This document shows positions 42,674 to 55,500 of a stretch of 64,000 nt of DNA, one piece after another; positions within the stretch are counted from its first letter, which is position 1; each line of letters starts with the position of its first letter. A program made the translations under genes and the position numbers. Below the pieces are notes generated by a model that saw only the letters and a list, made by a program, of their open reading frames with translations, had not been told where the DNA came from and searched no databases. The stretch is from Kwoniella botswanensis (Eukaryota > Basidiomycota > Tremellomycetes > Tremellales > Cryptococcaceae). The stretch is taken from positions 4,526,001 through 4,590,000 of the forward strand of contig NC_088599.1 of assembly GCF_036426115.1 (NCBI RefSeq). The letters are read 5' to 3'.

Positions 42674-43135
42674 GTGCGATTTCGGTATGAAAACTTGCTT
42701 TAATAGGCTTTGGAATCTGGTTTCTAGCTTGACGTTGTGTAAGGTATAGGTGGGTGGGTGTTTGTACATCAGTATTCGGGTTTTCCATTATTTCGATCGT
42801 ACCGACATGTCGATGTTTGGTCGGTCGTTCAGTTGGTGAATTTATCAATGTCAAGTAGTTCCTGAAGGGTAGGATGTTCTGTAAATTCAGTATTTAGCAG
42901 TATCATTCCGGCAACAATATCAGTACAGTAGAAGATTCTTATTCATCCCAGATCGGGTTTCCTTTGGTGATGATATCCATTGTATATGCATGAATGTTTA
43001 CATAGTTTCTCCCATCATTCGTGATTTATGAGGGTAACTTGATTTGAATGGATGGGTTGGGTCATTTATTCAGATTGATCATTATGAATTTCGTAAAATA
43101 TCGTTATTGTGATTTGATTGATCGTTATTGAATTT
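42674..43135. other. convergent intergenic region
   Basis: 462 bp of 3' flank, T-rich on the plus strand. No gene seen. Confidence 0.5.
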
Positions 43136-45457
43136 TCACTTCCTAGGACTTGGTGTCCATGTCATTCGCTTCTCGGCTCTCCCACCCCACCCTGATCTAC
43201 TTTCCATTACTGCCCCTCGATTCTTCCCGCCCGTCGACATGCCGATTCCACCATGAGTGGTCATAGGACTTCGTCCGACACTTCGTTCCAGCAATTTCCT
43301 AGCCGCAGGAGTCAAGCTTTCCGCCTGTCTTCTCGGTGTAGCAGAAGAAGGAGGTAACATCTTTCCAGGTGTCCGTTCACCTCTGACTGATCGTTGGGTT
43401 TTATCTGCCGCTGCGCGCAGAGTGGATGATAGGGATCCACGTTGATGGTGAGGTGTGAATGATTTGGCTCGTTCGGATATTGATCTACTAGCTTTATCGG
43501 CCAATTTCCTACCTATCTCATCCCTTCTTTTCGTTTCTGGTAACTTGAATGATCGAGTCGATTCCAATGGATCTTCCGTCCCGTCCAAAGCTCTAGGAGT
43601 GGAAAGTAGGGTACCCCACGTCAATAGCGAGGGTAGGTCCTGAGGTGATGGAGAAGGATCATTGGGTAATAGGGTATAATTGTTGATGATTGGCATTGAA
43701 GGTTCTCGATGATCTACATGACAAGTCAGGACGTTTTGTTGAACGAGGTGGAAGAGAGACACTTACAAGGAGTACCTTTTACAGCTGCATCGACCCAACT
43801 TCTAGCGGGACTACTTCCCCTCCTACTACTACCTTCTCCTCGACTTGGCCGGACTTCCTCTTCGTCCGGTAATCGGGTATTTGCGTGAGTGATCGTAGGT
43901 GGATTAGCAATGGGTTGAGCGTTCGTGGGTCGAGGTTTGGGATATGGATCAGAGTTGGAATCGGCAGGAAACATGAGATTGTTACGAGTCTGATAGCAGA
44001 TGTTAGTAGCTGAACTAAAAGTCAGAAGCAACTTCAGCTCACCTTGTATCCCCATTGATCCGCACCACTACCTGCCAAGGAGATACTATTATCCTCCTCG
44101 CCCATCACGGCATTTTCGATCCTGTTCCTCAATGATTTCTCCTCATCACCTCTACCTCTACCTTCACTACCTCCTGATGCACCTTCACGATGAGGTACGA
44201 TCTGTCCATCATCCGTCGATATGAGTGCTGTACCAGGCAAGCCAGCGTCGGCAAGAGCTTGCGTGAGAGGATGTTTGGGTGGGAGAGGAATTTCAGCTAA
44301 TTTGGACCGAGGCGCGGTAGTCGTATCGCCGGTTTTGACTAGTGCTGAAGAAGTTGATCCAGACGCATGAGGTATCAATGCTCCACTTTCTACTTCTGTA
44401 ACCGTATCTTCGTCATCTGGGTTGGTTGAAGACAATTGGTCTTTTGTCCCTCCAATGAGTTTGATGTCTTTCCAAGCTTCCCCTTCATTCCTGTCTCTTC
44501 CACCTTCCGCCAACCCACCTATCAACCTCGTTCCTTCACCGTTCAGTCTCCAATTCCCACTCATAGCAGCATCTAAAATCATCTTCCTTCTTTCTTCACC
44601 TTCCAACCTTCGTTGATTCGCTTTCTTTTCGGCTTCCCAAGCCCACCCCCATCTTTCTTCCCTCCTCCTCTTATTTTCTTCATCCACAATCTGGACGAAC
44701 GAAGCATTATCTTCCGAAGTGTAATTACGTTGGAAAGCATCTAACGATAGATCATCTCTGATCATCTTCTGTCTGGGTCTCTTGAACGGTCGACTCGATG
44801 GACCAGCCTCGCTATCGGAAGAACGAAGACCTGTTCCATCCAATTCATCATAATCTTCGTATTTCCTTCTTGAGCTCTCACCACCCATGGGTGTTTCCCA
44901 TCCTCTCGCTCCGACAGGTGTTCGATTCGGTCTAGCTCTACTTCCAGGTAATGAGATGTAGGGTGTACCAGCCATTGCAAATTCTGTCCTCCTCACTCGC
45001 TCAGCATCAATATCATCCAAACTCCTCCTTCCTCCCACAGGCGTAGACCGTCCATTATCCTTCTCCTGAGCTAGGTATGCCAGTTTGCGTATCGATGCTG
45101 ATAAAAGTTCGGGATCATTTTCGGTCAAGGCAGTGAGATAGTCGTTCGTCGCGTGTAGATGAGGGAGGTTGGGAAAGAAATCTCGAGTGATGATATGTGA
45201 TAATGCATCGGTATATGTATCTTCCTATAAGCACATAAGTCAGTATGAATCATAAATGCTGAGCTTCTGATAAGGCGATAAGAGATAGACTAAGACTGTG
45301 TCAAGCCTTATCTCTTTGATAAAGGAGGGAGAGAGCAACAACTTACGTCAAGAACGTGCTGTTGGTAGAGTGACTTCTGACCTGTTTTAGGTCCTGAGAT
45401 AAGCTTGGGTGTAGGACCAGGTCGGGGGATCAGGGCATTATTCGATTCTCCCGACAT
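43136..45457 (-). CDS. spliceosome-associated factor ESS2 (DGCR14/Bis1)
   Basis: Seen: MSGESNNALIPRPGPTPKLI, then LYQQHVLDEDTYTDALSHII, TRDFFPNLPHLHATNDYLTA, a linker with repeated TPVG, and the core signature SLDAFQRNYTSEDNASFVQI, VDEENKRRREERWGWAWEAE. The C-terminal half has TRNNLMFPADS, ITHANTRLPDE, PQDLPSLLTWGTLLSTPRAL, and a Ser/Arg/Pro-rich tail ending TWTPSPRK. These segments are the conserved blocks of ESS2/DGCR14 from fungi to animals. Known role: nuclear protein associated with the catalytic (C complex) spliceosome. Three introns by eye. The acidic/basic linkers are low complexity and differ between species. Confidence 0.93.
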
Positions 45458-46111
45458 GTTCGTGTATTGTGATACAAGATAAGGTAGGTATGAAGAGCAA
45501 GAGAGTACTCGATGGATTTTGACGATCATTTTGTAGAGTGAACTGAGGATGGATTTGAGCAGAGTTGGGTGGCAACATCCATAAATGGGTGATGCATATA
45601 AGCTGAGTGCCACCTGCAGATATTTACAGGGGTGGTTTGTCACAAGAGCACACACATCTAGGATTTGGACGCATACAACGGCACCGTGACGTCCGCTGTA
45701 TACGGGTCTTCATCCACTATGGTCGGTCTGGACCATGTAGCTGAAACTTACGAGTGATCCCATGATCAACTGGATGAGGGGGATAAGCGCACATGCCAGA
45801 CAGACAGATTGATCGGCATCAAATTGAGATCAAATACACTCTCGGCTGAATCCGATGATGGTGACGGTGACACTCAATTAAGATGAGATGCTGATCACCC
45901 GTCTTTCGTATCTCCTGACTTTTGACGCTTTGTTGATAATTTCACATATATCTCGACTCGATTTGCTTATCTCTTGATCTAAATCTACTCTGTATATACA
46001 CTCTCGTGGACTTCTGTCTCTTGTCGCTTAACATACCGTTTCCGGTTGTGTCATACCTGCATTCCCCCCCTTGTTTATCGCGTTCAGTAGAATTTCTTAA
46101 TCTCGAGTAAA
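45458..46111. other. divergent promoter region
   Basis: 654 bp between ESS2 and the amidotransferase. It holds a short C run at 46066-46072. Nothing else seen. Confidence 0.5.
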
Positions 46112-47447
46112 ATGACGAAGAGGACTATTAGAGTGGCCTTGTTGATCAATGATACTCCCGTGAGCTCATTGATAACCTGTCACGAGACGAAGAACATAGC
46201 TGATATACAGTGTCATAAAAAGGTGCCAGCTGTGATAGAAGAAGATGGAACGTGTAAGTATGATTGATATCTTATCTGAGATACAGACTCTGACCGGTAT
46301 CTTCGTATTGACTTCTCAAATAACGCACTATAGATTACGATATATACAAACGATGGCTCTTACAGTCATTATCTACATATCCCGATACTGCCATAGCGAA
46401 AAATACAGAATTGATAATTGATGGATATGATGTGGTGGACAAAAGAGAATATCCACCTGAAGATAGGTTGTTGGCGAATTCGAAAGATGGTTATGACGCT
46501 ATTATGTTGACTGGATCAAGTGCGTTATGAGATCAGTTTTCACGACACACAATATATCTGTACGAGAAAATCTCTTCAGTATATGCTGATGCATGTGTTC
46601 TAGAACATACCGCCCACGACTCGTCCAACCCATTCGTCCCACCTTTAATCTCCTTCATTCGACGTCTCACTTCATCTCCAGAATACAGCCATCTGAAATT
46701 CATTGGGATCTGTTTTGGACACCAGATCTTGTCTCTAGCGTTGGGTGGGGAATGTGCTAGTGGACAGAATGGATGGGAGATAGGTGTATATGGATGTAAA
46801 TTGACGGAGGAAGGGAAGAAGTGGTGGACTTGGCATGGTGATGAGGATGAGAAGAAAGAAGACGGTGATTGTGGACATGACAAAGATGCGAAAAGGGTGA
46901 ATGGTGTTATCGAGAATGGGAATGAACATGTGAGAGTGGACGGTCAAGGTGGTGACGATAAAGTGGTAAGTGCATGTCTCCTCATAGAACTGAAACAGGA
47001 AAGCTGATTTATACATCTGAATTGTTCGGCTAGTATCTGGAACAAATGGTAAATTATCCCTTGTTGACACGCATTGATGGATCCTACTGATGATGACATT
47101 CTATACAGCACCGAGACCACGTCCCTTTCGTTCCACCATCGTGTCATCTCCTCCTCTCCACACCTCAATACCCTGTTCATTCTTTCGTCCGCTATCACCC
47201 CCTTTCCTCACCTTCCGATCCCATCGCTCAGATACTGACCGTTCAAGGTCATCCGGAATTCACACCTTCCATCGTATCTCACATCATAGATGCTAGAAGT
47301 TCCACCGGAGTGTTCAGCCCAGAAGTCACGAAGGAAGCGAGGAGAAGAGCTGGTGGGAAAGGTACGGGTGGTGAAGGGTATGGTAGGATTGGCTGGAGTG
47401 TTTGGAGAGTGTTGCTGCAGAACGTACCAGTACCAGTTCAACGATAG
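46112..47447 (+). CDS. class I glutamine amidotransferase-like protein
   Basis: Seen: MTKRTIRVALLINDTP, VPAVIEEDGTYYDIYKRWLL, GYDAIMLTGSKHTAHD, then the nucleophile elbow FIGICFGHQILSLALGGE (Cys in GICFGHQ), a later MHRDHVPFVPPSCHLLLSTP, and ILTVQGHPEFTP carrying the catalytic His. This gives the Cys-His-Glu triad of class I GATases. Between the two halves is a charged insert (DEDEKKEDGDCGHDKDAK and on), unusual for the fold. Stand-alone proteins of this type occur throughout fungi (YLR126C-like), with poorly known substrates. The first intron seems to end with the acceptor ataaaaag, because the more typical tacag a few bases upstream would bring a stop into frame. Confidence 0.88.
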
Positions 47448-48205
47448 TATGAGAACGGACATTTAGGTTACTTGCATTCTAAATATGCACGATTTGTATA
47501 TACCTTGGTGTTATACCAGTAGTTGCGAGTATGAATCTATTGAAGATTGTGATCGTGATCATGATCATGATTATATGAGTATGCATTCTCACTACCCCTT
47601 GATCATCACTCGAGTAAGTATTATCCTCTTCCCCTGCACCCTTTTTACCTTGGTTATCGGGGCTTCATATCACCCTGAGCCAGTCTTTTGTGAGGTGTAT
47701 GGTGCGCCACATACATAACATACACGATATAGCCACATGACGAATCATACTGGTTGATGGTTCGGGCCATCTCCGATACTCGAGCAAAGCCAAAGCTGCG
47801 TCTTAGCGTTCAATCAATTCGACGTGTTATTGCTTGTCACCAATCATACATACTCCATAGACTATCACTTGACCTCGATTCGTCAAGTATCACTAGTTCT
47901 GCCTGCGGACGGACGGATAAGCAACAGTACTGGTCTATTGATGTACTGCCTGCATGACCGGTGGATCACAAGATTGGTTAATTAGATAGATAAACAGATA
48001 GAAAAGGATAAAGGAAAGTCCTTTGTTTGGTTTAGGATTTAGTACGGGTCAAGGGATACTTGGATCATCTCGTGTTCATCATATTATACATTTCACAAAA
48101 TCGCAGACCCAACGCGTGATCATTCCATATCAACCATCGTCATTGTGGACTCCGACGACATATCTCTCAAGACGATATCGACAGAGAGATAAAGATCAAA
48201 TCAAG
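47448..48205. other. intergenic region
   Basis: 758 bp between two plus-strand genes. A short run of GATCRTGATCATGATCATGATT near 47550 is the only repeat. No gene supported. Confidence 0.45.
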
Positions 48206-51200
48206 ATGTCAGACCCGTCTGTACCCCTCGTAAGGGGAAAGACGAATCACAAGTTGAAAGGCAATTCACTGCTATATAGCGTCTCGGTATTTCTCAGTAT
48301 AGGAGTGTGGCTATTTGGGTGAGTAATCACAATGCTACTTACCATATGGTCGGAGGAAGACGCTGATGAAACGAATGATGATGGTAGATATGATCAAGGG
48401 TGAGTTCGAGAGGTCAAGGCTGTGTCTGTGTGTGGTGAGCAGAGATTAGTACTGATTGGATATATTCCTGGGGTGGGAACAACAGTGTCATGTCAGGTGA
48501 GTTTGATGCATCGTTGATATTATTATCCGACCTCGACGGGTGGATGCTGATATATGGTGGGATATAGGTATAATCACAGGACCGTACTTCAAGTAAGTGA
48601 TCCCCTCCGAGTTATTCATAATAATTTCATGCTGATCATTTTTCCACTTTCCAGAGCGTACTGTAAGTATCAACATCATCGAGTCTGGTATGGCCAGTGC
48701 AGTCATTAATGCTTTCTGTATATTACAGTCAATCAACCTACAGCAGGGAAAGTGGGAAAGTGAGTTATCATCTTCGACGATATTTGATCAAACCAGTGCT
48801 GATAAACCCTAATTTATAGTATGGTAGCAGTACTGGAAATAGGAGCATTTGGTAGGTCTTATTCAATCCCTCCAATGGCTCATACGTTCCTCCTCTCCTT
48901 CTTACTCTCGAGTCCAAGTACTGATAATCGTCTGTCTTTACAGTGACATCACTAGCAGCGGCACATCTAGCCGATAACTACGGAAGGAGAATGACATTAC
49001 GAACGGGTGCTTTTGTATTCACTATCGGAGGTGCCATACAGACGTGGTGCATCGGCTTCAAAACGATGCTAGTGGGTCGAGTGATCAGTGGATTTGGAGT
49101 GGGGATGTTGAGTATGGTAGTGCCTATCTATCAGGTAAGTTTACCAACATGCTTGATCTAGAAGAATAGAGTTGCTGATCACACGTACTTTGATAGTCTG
49201 AAATTTCACCTGCGAGTCATGTGAGTACCTATCATCCATATAGATGATATCAATACTGATGCCATAACACACCACAGAGAGGTTTGTTAGGTTCAGTGGA
49301 ATTTACAGGAAACATCATTGGATACGCTTCTTCAGTTGTATGTAGCAAATCCTTCCTATTCCTTTGGGTATATATATCGGTTGACAAGCCCAAAGTGGAT
49401 AGATTACGGTTGTTCATACCTCCAATCCGACCTATCGTGGAGAATTCCCCTATTCGTTCAGTGCTTGGGAGGGGCGATCTTGGGAATAGGATCATTCATC
49501 GCTCCTGAATCGCCTCGATATCTCATCGATACAGACCAAGATGTAGAAGGTTTGGCGGTAATAGCTGATTTCCAGGGAAAGGAATTGGATGCACATTCGG
49601 TACAAGAGGAATATAAGGAGATCAGAGATGCTGTACTTGCCGATGTGAGCCCCAATCCTCCGGCAAACCTCGTAAAGTGCTGTTCGGTAAGAAACTGATG
49701 TTGAGTTGAATTCATCTAGCGAGCTGTTGGGGATCGAACTTATAAAGCCTTGTGGAGAAGATATAAAGGACGAGTATTGATTGCCATGAGTAGTCAGATG
49801 TTTGCTCAACTTGTGAGTTCTTCATCACCAAGATCAGGAAAGGAAAGCTGATAAGTGTTGCCTAGAACGGTATCAATGGTAAGCTAGGTGTGAGATGGTA
49901 AAAACATTTGGTTCCAGCTGACGAGTAATTGATCCGTGATGTGCAGTCATCTCATATTATGCTCGTAAGTGTTCTTGATACCTTTCGAGCAGAGAGTCCA
50001 ACTGACAGTTGCATACAGCTCTGGTATTTGAACGTATGTTGCAATCTTCTCTGAGCTTGAGTATATGCACTAACTCCGCGCAGAGGCTGGATGGATCGGT
50101 CGAGATGCCATTCTGATGACTGGTATTAATGCAATGTTCTATATCGCAAGTTCTCTACCTCCGTGAGTTGTTGGAAGACTTAGTGGTCGATGAACAACTG
50201 ACCAACTATGCTTAGATGGTTCCTGATGGACCGGGCTGGTCGACGACCTATTCTGCTTACCGGAGCAGTCGCCATGGCTATAGCTCTTACAGCTACTGGA
50301 TGGTGGATCTATATTGATCAAGCTATCACCCCGAACGCAGGTGAGTGGATTTGCCAGCTAGGTTCGCGGCCGCTCATGCTAATGATGGAATAGTCGTAAT
50401 TTGTGTCGTTATATATAACGCTGCATTCGGAATGAGTTGGGGACCTGTACCTTGGTGAATATGTGTTCAATGTGAAAATCCAGCTTGAAATGCTGACGAT
50501 ATATCAAGGCTCTATCCTCCCGAGATCATGCCTTTACCATTCAGAGCTAAGGGAGTCTCTCTGTCAACGGCTACGGTGAGTCGTCTGAAAGGTCTCAAGT
50601 TGAGCAGCAGCTGATAGATAATGTGAACAAATCGGATCAGAACTGGTTATTTGTGAGTTTTCTGAATCTGACAGGCTCGATAATATTGCTAACAATGAAC
50701 AGAATTACTGGGTCGGTGTCTCTACACCTGTATTCCAAGAACTCATTGGATGGCGATTGTACCCTATGCACGCATTCTTCTGTGCACTTTCCTTCGTACT
50801 GGTTTACTTCCTGTACCCCGAGACTCGTGGTGTACCATTGGAAGAGATGAACTTGTTGTTCCAAGATGGTAAGCCATGGCCGATCACAGTCATGAAACAA
50901 GGTGCTGATCTCACACACAGAACCTGATCTCGACGATGACGAAGATGACGAGGATGGATCAGATAACGATGATGAGGAAGATGGCTCAGCGGGATCAGGA
51001 TCAGAAACCTCTTCTCTAGTAGGAGGAAGCGATCGACGAAGACGGTTCTCTGATGGGTCGACATTACCGATAAGCAACAAATCTACTGCTGACCAGAGAA
51101 CGGGATTCTTCGGTAAGATCCTAGACTCGGTCGAAGGCGTGTTTGGAGGTGGGAACAGTAGGAGAAGAGGTAGTGTCAGAGGGGAATATAATGCTGTTGG

Positions 51201-51210
51201 GGGACAATAG
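48206..51210 (+). CDS. MFS sugar transporter-type permease, 21 exons, possible C-terminal extension to 51541
   Basis: Seen: exons join to SLLYSVSVFLSIGVWLFGYD, QGVMSGIITGPYFKAYFNQP, FVTSLAAAHLADNYGRRMTL, GVGMLSMVVPIYQSEISPAS, HRGLLGSVEFTGNIIGYASS, IAPESPRYLIDTD, QLNGINVISYYAPLVFEQAG, FLMDRAGRRPILLTGA, GMSWGPVPWLYPPEIMPLPF, and YFLYPETRGVPLEEMNLLF. These are the sugar porter signatures (GR[KR], PESPR, PETRG). Seven exons are 8-18 nt. After the last helix comes an acidic tail, then Ser/Arg-rich sequence, ending GEYNAVGGQ-TAG at 51210. A phase-matched intron starts 10 nt after the TAG and leads to an 88-codon extension. Substrate unknown. Confidence 0.93.
48388..48759 (+). other. microexon run 1 in the sugar transporter
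   Basis: Five consecutive exons: 48388-48399 (12 nt), 48486-48496 (11 nt), 48568-48592 (25 nt), 48655-48662 (8 nt), 48729-48759 (31 nt). Each is bounded by AG and GTRAGT, and together they encode the conserved GYDQGVMSGIITGPYFKAYF. Confidence 0.85.
49866..50033 (+). other. microexon run 2 in the sugar transporter
   Basis: Exons of 13 nt (49866-49878), 18 nt (49947-49964) and 15 nt (50019-50033) encode the conserved NGINVISYYAPLVFEQ. Another 12-nt exon is at 50641-50652 (NWLF). Confidence 0.85.
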
Positions 51211-51541
51211 GAACTCGCGAGTGAGTCATATCTTTGAACAGTTTCAGAATGTCGCATTGATTCGATTATGTGCAGGGCTCAATGCTAGAGGTAAACCCAT
51301 ACGTAAATCTCGAATATCAAAAGGTAAAGACAAAAACAAAAACCAAATGAAGAGGAATCCGGTCGATCTGGAAGCTGCAAGAGAATTTGAATTTGAAAGT
51401 TTACCTGATTTACCTGAACATGATATTGATATTGATCATAGTGAAGGTGAAGATGATATTGGAGATGTGGAATTACATCCTTCTAAAATAGGAGGTGTAG
51501 AGTTGTCCAGAAGGAATACCAATAGCGTTGAACCTCGATAA
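51211..51541 (+). other. candidate read-through extension of the sugar transporter
   Basis: Beyond TAG at 51208-51210, GAA CTC GCG A then a 55-nt intron (51221-51275, gtgagt...tgcag) joins in phase to RLNARGKPIRKSRISKGKDK, NPVDLEAAREFEFESLPDLP, EHDIDIDHSEGEDDIGDVEL and ends RRNTNSVEPR-TAA. Composition is coding-like. It could be reached by UAG read-through or by a different donor upstream of the TAG (gtagtg at 51170). Confidence 0.55.
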
Positions 51542-52525
51542 AGTAAGTATATCCCATAGAAAAGAATGTGTAGCATAAGAATTTCAATTGATTAGATTAG
51601 ATGGAAGAATATGGCTGGTGATCTCTTGCATCATGCATGGTTAGTGTATAGAATGCCAGTCGATGGCGAGTTATGGCAAGATTTTGGGGTGCTCGATCCC
51701 ATGTCATGGTCGCCATCGGAACTGAAGAATTGACGAGTACGTTGCACAAGGACAGTGTTGTAGTCGATCGCAGAACCGAGTGGAGGTTGACCGGGGCTGT
51801 GTTTCAGGTTGGAATGGGAAGAAAAAAAGAAGATCTGCTGGAGCAGTGACACAGCCCCTGTTCATCTACCCTGAATCATCATCCCTACTACCTCATACAA
51901 AAAGTGTCTGGACTCACACTCTCACCTCGCTGCGTGTTACGTGTTGCGGGGTGGAGAAACAAAAACCTTTGGAAACCAAAACACGCGTATGACAGCAACA
52001 ATAGAAGAATCCATGTTACATGCTCACACGAAACAGATTGGTCTTCTCATGTCGTCACACTCCAATAATGAGAGTATAAGAAATTTTGATCGTACAAGTT
52101 TTTAGATAATAGATCAGATAGCTGTAGATACCTTTGAATTTCTCATATCTCTTGTCCAACTTCACAATTTCCCTCTCACTCAGGAAACAGGAAAAATCTC
52201 GGAGATCGACAATACGAAAGAAAGATATTTAGTGTGGATTCAACTGCGCTACCACCCTACCACCCTGTCAATTGTTCATCATCCATTACAACGGAGGGTC
52301 AAGTTACATCATACCTCCTACAACCAACACCACAGTTCCAACCTCTTGACGATTTTCACTCTCTTTCGTCCAACATATATACAGTACATAACCTTGACCA
52401 AGGTATATACACTCACACACACCAATCGAGGTGACAAACTCGACGTCAGTCGTTCTAAAAACGGTACAACACTCATTCAAACACATCCTAGTCTATAAAC
52501 GTCCGCCTAATCCACCTTCCTCAAG
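51542..52525. other. intergenic region upstream of CSC1
   Basis: 984 bp. The last 300 bases are C/A/T-rich, as in a long 5' UTR. No gene supported. Confidence 0.45.
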
Positions 52526-55500
52526 ATGTCCGACGTGGAAGACGCAGCCTCTTCCCTGGTAGCATCATGGAACTCTACCCTATCGTCCGTCTCAGTCAAA
52601 GCTGTAGGATCTCAAATTGCTTTGATGACTGGAATATCCCTCGGTACGATCCTCGCATTTAGTTTCTTTAGACCTAGAGAGAAGAAGGTTTACGCACCAA
52701 AGATTAAATATCAATTACCTAGACCTGCTGATCCGGCTGATGATCCGGATTACGAACCTCCCCCGCCACCTATATCGAATGGTTTTTTCGCTTGGTTCAG
52801 TCCTGTCATCAGATTAAAAGAGGAACAGATGATAGCTAACGTCGGTGAGTTGACATTTCGACTTTCCGATGACTTGTCGTGAAACACTGAATGTGTATTG
52901 ATTGTATTTGGTTTTATAGGTCTCGACGCTACCACTTTTCTTCGGTTTCTCCGTATGCTCAGAAACATATTCTCCTGCATCACCGTCCTTGGTGTAATCC
53001 TTTTGGTCCTTAATATCATATATAACCTCAAATACGTTGAGAGTAAAGATAGGAACGCATTGAGTTTGTTGACCATTCAGAATGTCAGAGGATCGTGGAT
53101 GTGGCCTGCTTTGGGTGTAAGCTATTTGATAAGTAAGTTTGCAGTCTTAATCGTATCATTGCAAGATATGAATACTGATATTTATGTCGATCAGATGCTA
53201 TCGTCATGTATTTCGGTGAGTTATCGGATCAAGAAGAATTCTTAGAGGTAATTGAGCTGACATTTTTGAAGTTTGGCGGAATTGGCAAGCCATGGTAAGT
53301 GCGCTATTTTCAATAGACTGTATCATCCATCTACAGATGAGCTGACGATTATGAACAGATTCAACTGCGAATGAGATGGTTCAGATCGCCAGCTTATCAG
53401 ACTAAAATTTACTCTAGGACCTTGATGGTGAGTAGCATAGTAAGAGCCATATCGTATTTGGATGCTGATAAGGGCCTATAGGTCACTCAAGTAAGAAAAG
53501 ATTACAGAAGCGACGAAGGATTGGTAGCTCTTATGGGTCTACTCAAGGTTGATGGTATCAAAATTGGTGAGTTCCCAATTACAAGTTTCGCCGTTTCACT
53601 GTCCAGTCGTTCTAACTGTTTTTAATGTATTGCAGGCCCTGAGATCGACTGTACATCAATTGGTAGAAGACTGGAGGATTTCCCAGAGATGGTAGAAGAT
53701 CACAACAAAGCTGTTGCAGAGTTGGAGGAACACCTGGTGAAATACCTTAAAAACAATCAAATGGCCAGCAAGAGACCTCAGATTAGGAAAGGTGGTTTCT
53801 TGGGAATGGGAGGTGTCAAAAAAGTGAGTTTCAACTCACTGCTTCAGCTAGGCATCAACAAGCTGACTCGGATGTGAAGGACGCAATCGACTACCATGCC
53901 AAAGAGATTAGGTTCCTGAGGGAGAAGATCGACACTAAGCGTCAAGCCATAGATTCACTCTTGAAAAAGGAAAGACATGCTAGGAAGAAGGGTGGTAATG
54001 GCAACAGGATTGAAGGTGAAAACTACGGTGAGTACAACTCTCCTTTCGGCATTAGTTCATGATTTTCTGATTGAATTGTATTATATTTAGGTTTCGTTAC
54101 CTTCAAAACCATTGCCGAAGCCCATCGAATCGCTCGTGCTCACCAAGGGAAATTGAAAGAATTACATGGAGCGCAATTGCACCTTGCCCCTATGCCTCAA
54201 GATATCGTGTGGGAGAACATCTCGAAGGATTCAGCCGAGGTTGGATCTAGAAGGACGTTCGGTTTCATCTTCATTGGAATCATCTGTTTCTTCTACACTG
54301 TTCCTGTGAGTTTTTAATGAACATGTTAAACGGCTCCCGCTGATCGTTCGGATTATTAGTTGCTGGTGGTATCATTGCTTGCCAATCTGAGTGCTTTGAC
54401 ACTTTATGTAGGATTCTTGAATACTTGGAAGAGTGCCGGGCAATGGGGTAACTGGACAGTGAGCTTAATAAATCGCATACACCACTTTCTGAGCTCATCC
54501 ATAAATGAAATTCCTAGTTTTCCCTTGTTTCTGGTATCTTGCCGTCAATTATCTCTTCAGGTTTCGGCTATTTCCTGCCCTTCATCATGAGACGAATCAG
54601 TAAATACCAAGGTAAGCCATATCATGATAATGACTCAGATGGTTCAGTAGCTGACAGCCTTGCTTAGGTGCTCCCACGCGATCTCGACTTGACAGAGCGG
54701 TCACAGCGCGATATTTCTTCTTCGTGATCATCTGTAACGTGGTCATCTATTCGTTACTGAGTGTCATCTACACCGCCGTCGCGACCGTTGTCGCTGAGAT
54801 CGGTGACAATCAGAGTGTGGGAACGATCTTCAAGACGCTCGAAGATATTCCTGATCAAATCCAAGGTACCTATGTGCAGCAGTCGACATGTGAGTAGAGG
54901 TTCTCTTTACGTGGTTCTGTTGCCTGAAATGCATTGCTGACATGCTTTTCTATTATAGATTGGCTTACTTGGCTGCCTCTTCGAGGTTTCTTGGTCATTT
55001 TCGAATTGATCCAACTAATCAAACTCGCCCTGGTCTCCTTACGGAGATTCATGTTCTCCCATACTCCAAGAGATATCAGAGAGATGACTAAGCCTGGCTA
55101 CTTTGAATACGCTATCGGTGAGCATTCATGATCCCTGTCCTTCTGCGGAAAGGGCATTGTGCTGACCGAAGGAATCATAGTCGTTGTCAACTTGCTCTTC
55201 GTCTGTGCGGTTGGTATGATCTATGCACCTCTCGCACCGCTAGTAGCTATCGGAGCATGTGCAGTGTTCTGGTTCTCTTCCATCGTTGTACGTGTTCCTC
55301 TGACTCCATACCTTGCATGAACTGACTAGTTGCGTTTCCAGTACAAATATCAACTCCTCTACGTCTATATCTCACGAGCAGAAAGTGGCGGTCGAATGTG
55401 GAATGTCTACGTTAACCGGTTACTAGCTTGTTGCATCTTGATGCAGCTCTTGATGGCCTTGAGTGAGTTTGCCATCTGACTGTCATACAATGACTCGTGG

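Noticed and set aside
44422-44616. Plus-strand frame inside ESS2
   Set aside because: Shadow of the ESS2 coding strand; composition is non-protein-like.
47485-47718. Short frame with an Asp/His repeat between the amidotransferase and transporter
   Set aside because: Driven by the GATCATGATC repeat; no homology or start context.
50902-51210. Separate small acidic protein
   Set aside because: It is the last coding exon of the sugar transporter, joined in phase.
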